NCBI GenBank assembly: GCA_951394045.1
Contig: OX595993.1
Span: forward strand, 2,356,001-2,420,000
Length of the DNA: 64,000 bases
Direction of reading: 5' to 3'
Source: Nitzschia sp. DOCU1
Lineage: Eukaryota > Bacillariophyta > Bacillariophyceae > Bacillariales > Bacillariaceae
Shown here: positions 62,686 to 64,000 of the stretch, piece after piece
How positions within the stretch are numbered: the first letter of the stretch is position 1
How the letters are laid out: the number at the start of each line of letters is the position of its first letter
Notes under the pieces: model-generated
Seen by the model: the letters and a program-made list of their open reading frames with translations, nothing else
Database searches by the model: none
Told to the model about the DNA's origin: nothing
Position numbers and translations under genes: made by a program

Positions 62686-64000
62686 CCGCCGGTACAGGAT
62701 TCCTTCATGGGGGAAGTGAATCTCAAAACTGCATACGATTACATTCCAACTACATCTATATCTTTTCAAGAAAAAAATAAAAATTACATGTTCAAGGTTC
62801 TTCTGGACTCGGGCTCTACATCTTCGTGGGTTCGAAGTAAATCTCTAGAAGGCAAAGGGGTTACGCACTTCAAGATTCCTGCGGTGACGGGGACGACACT
62901 AGCAGGAGTACTCAAGGCAAATGAAGCTGTAAAGCTGTCTGAAATCAAGTTGCAAGAGCTCGATCCTCATCGGACGATTGAGCAAGGGACCTTTCAAGTA
63001 TTTGATACACCGTGTCGCTACGATGCTATCATTGGACGAGATATACTTTCGGATCTGGGTATTGTTCTGGATTTTAAAAACAAGACTGTCGAATGGGATG
63101 AGAAGTTGCTCCCTATGAAGATGATTCCATTAATGACGCTGCCCCAATATAATGACGATGCATTTCGCTCTGACACTATTGGGAGAGTTGACGATTCGGG
63201 TTATCATTCAAAAACGATCAAAGAGAGTAACTACAAGAAAGTGGACGTGGGTGAAGCTGTTAATTCGTGTTCTCACCTTTCGTCTTCGCGCAAGCGAGAT
63301 TTGAAGCGCGTCTTACAGAAGTTCGAAACCTTATTTGACGCAAAGTTAAAGGTGTTTCCGGATGAGAAAATACATTTGGATTTGGATCCAACAGTCAAGC
63401 CGCATTGTGCCCGCACGTATCCCATTCCACGGACGCAATTCGATGTTTTCAAGAAGGAGCTTGATCGTCTCGAACGAGAAGGTGTCCTCTCGAAAACACG
63501 TCGGTCGGAATGGATTGCTGGCTCATTTATCATACCAAAGAAAGATGGAAGTGTGCGATGGATTTCTGACTTTCGCGCACTGAACAAGGCTATTCGACGC
63601 AAGGTCTACCCGATCCCTCGTATAGCCGACATTCTATCAAGACGCACCGGATACAAGTTTCTTACAAAGCTTGATATTTCGATGCAGTACTACACGTTTG
63701 AACTCGATGAGGAAGCCAAGGATCTATGTACTATCGCCACACCTTTTGGGCTCTACAGATACAATCGATTGCCGATGGGCCTTTCCATTAGTCCTGACGC
63801 GGCTCAAGACATTATGGAACGCGTTTTAGCCGAAGTCAAGGACATTGAAATTTACATCGATGATATTGCTTGTTTCAGCAATTCCTGGGAAGATCACCTC
63901 AAGTTGCTGGATCGGGTCTTGTCAATCTTGCAAGAGAAGAACTTCACTATCAATCCCAAGAAGTGCGAATGGGCCGTCAAGGAAACAGACTTTCTTGGTT
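62683..64000 (+). mobile_element. pol: Ty3/gypsy-type Pol: aspartic protease and reverse transcriptase (runs off window)
   Basis: Same frame as Gag, open from 62683 to the window edge (about 439 codons). An in-frame ATG exists at 62707. Protease: LLDSGSTSSWV (active-site DSGS, about residue 41), with AIIGRDILSDLG as the second-lobe motif. Reverse transcriptase: YPIPRTQFDVFKKELDRLER, EWIAGSFIIPKKDGSVRWIS, FLTKLDISMQYYTFELDEEA (first catalytic Asp), TPFGLYRYNRLPMGL and the catalytic YIDD (63853-63864), ending in NPKKCEWAVKETDFLG before RNase H. Motif order and the LDI/YIDD variants fit the Metaviridae group. No stop or frameshift is seen, so the element may be recent and active. RNase H, integrase and the 3' LTR lie beyond the window. 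Confidence 0.92.

Overview
The window looks like nuclear DNA of a diatom, probably a pennate one. Evidence: several genes carry the DUF6824 domain (motif DVLLGRG, then GGRFxK), which is abundant in diatoms. One protein has a leader with the ASAF-type plastid-targeting motif of diatoms. There is a diatom-style HSF-domain regulator. Spliceosomal introns are short (83-111 nt, GT-AG), and Ser/Gln-rich disordered coding is common. No species was assigned, and all family assignments come from reading the protein sequence, without a database search.

Layout. 1-24.4 kb is a gene graveyard. It holds a broken C-terminal half of an ABCA-type transporter (5.3-8.0 kb) and many frameshifted pieces of what look like chromatin-reader genes: a bromodomain, PHD fingers, a Tudor-like DGD/EDL segment, AT-hooks and acidic linkers. 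From 14 to 24.1 kb these modules recur in the same order as a decayed head-to-tail array. Many breaks coincide with small tandem duplications whose length is not a multiple of three (7, 11, 38, 52, 68, 193 and 215/226 bp).

24.4-42.5 kb is mixed. An intact Ser-rich protein of unknown function lies at 26.9-27.8 kb. A CRAL-TRIO-like plus DUF6824 protein lies at 28.3-30.2 kb (minus), with a decayed tandem paralogue at 31.6-32.9 kb. Unrecognised remnants lie at 33-37.3 kb, and a long stretch to 42.5 kb has no convincing gene.

42.5-60.5 kb is the healthy gene-rich part. It contains a predicted plastid-targeted protein with an internal twofold repeat and two tandem Na+/phosphate cotransporters, each with an intron directly after the start ATG. 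It also contains an 821-aa HSF-domain regulator, a ~1336-aa secreted or plastid-directed protein with three I29 (cathepsin-propeptide-like) domains and no protease, and a two-exon DUF6824 protein.

61.4-64.0 kb is the 5' part of a Ty3/gypsy-type LTR retrotransposon running off the window. Its Gag and Pol are in the same frame, separated by one TGA followed by CTA, a known readthrough context. No tRNA, rRNA, CRISPR or bacterial operon was seen.
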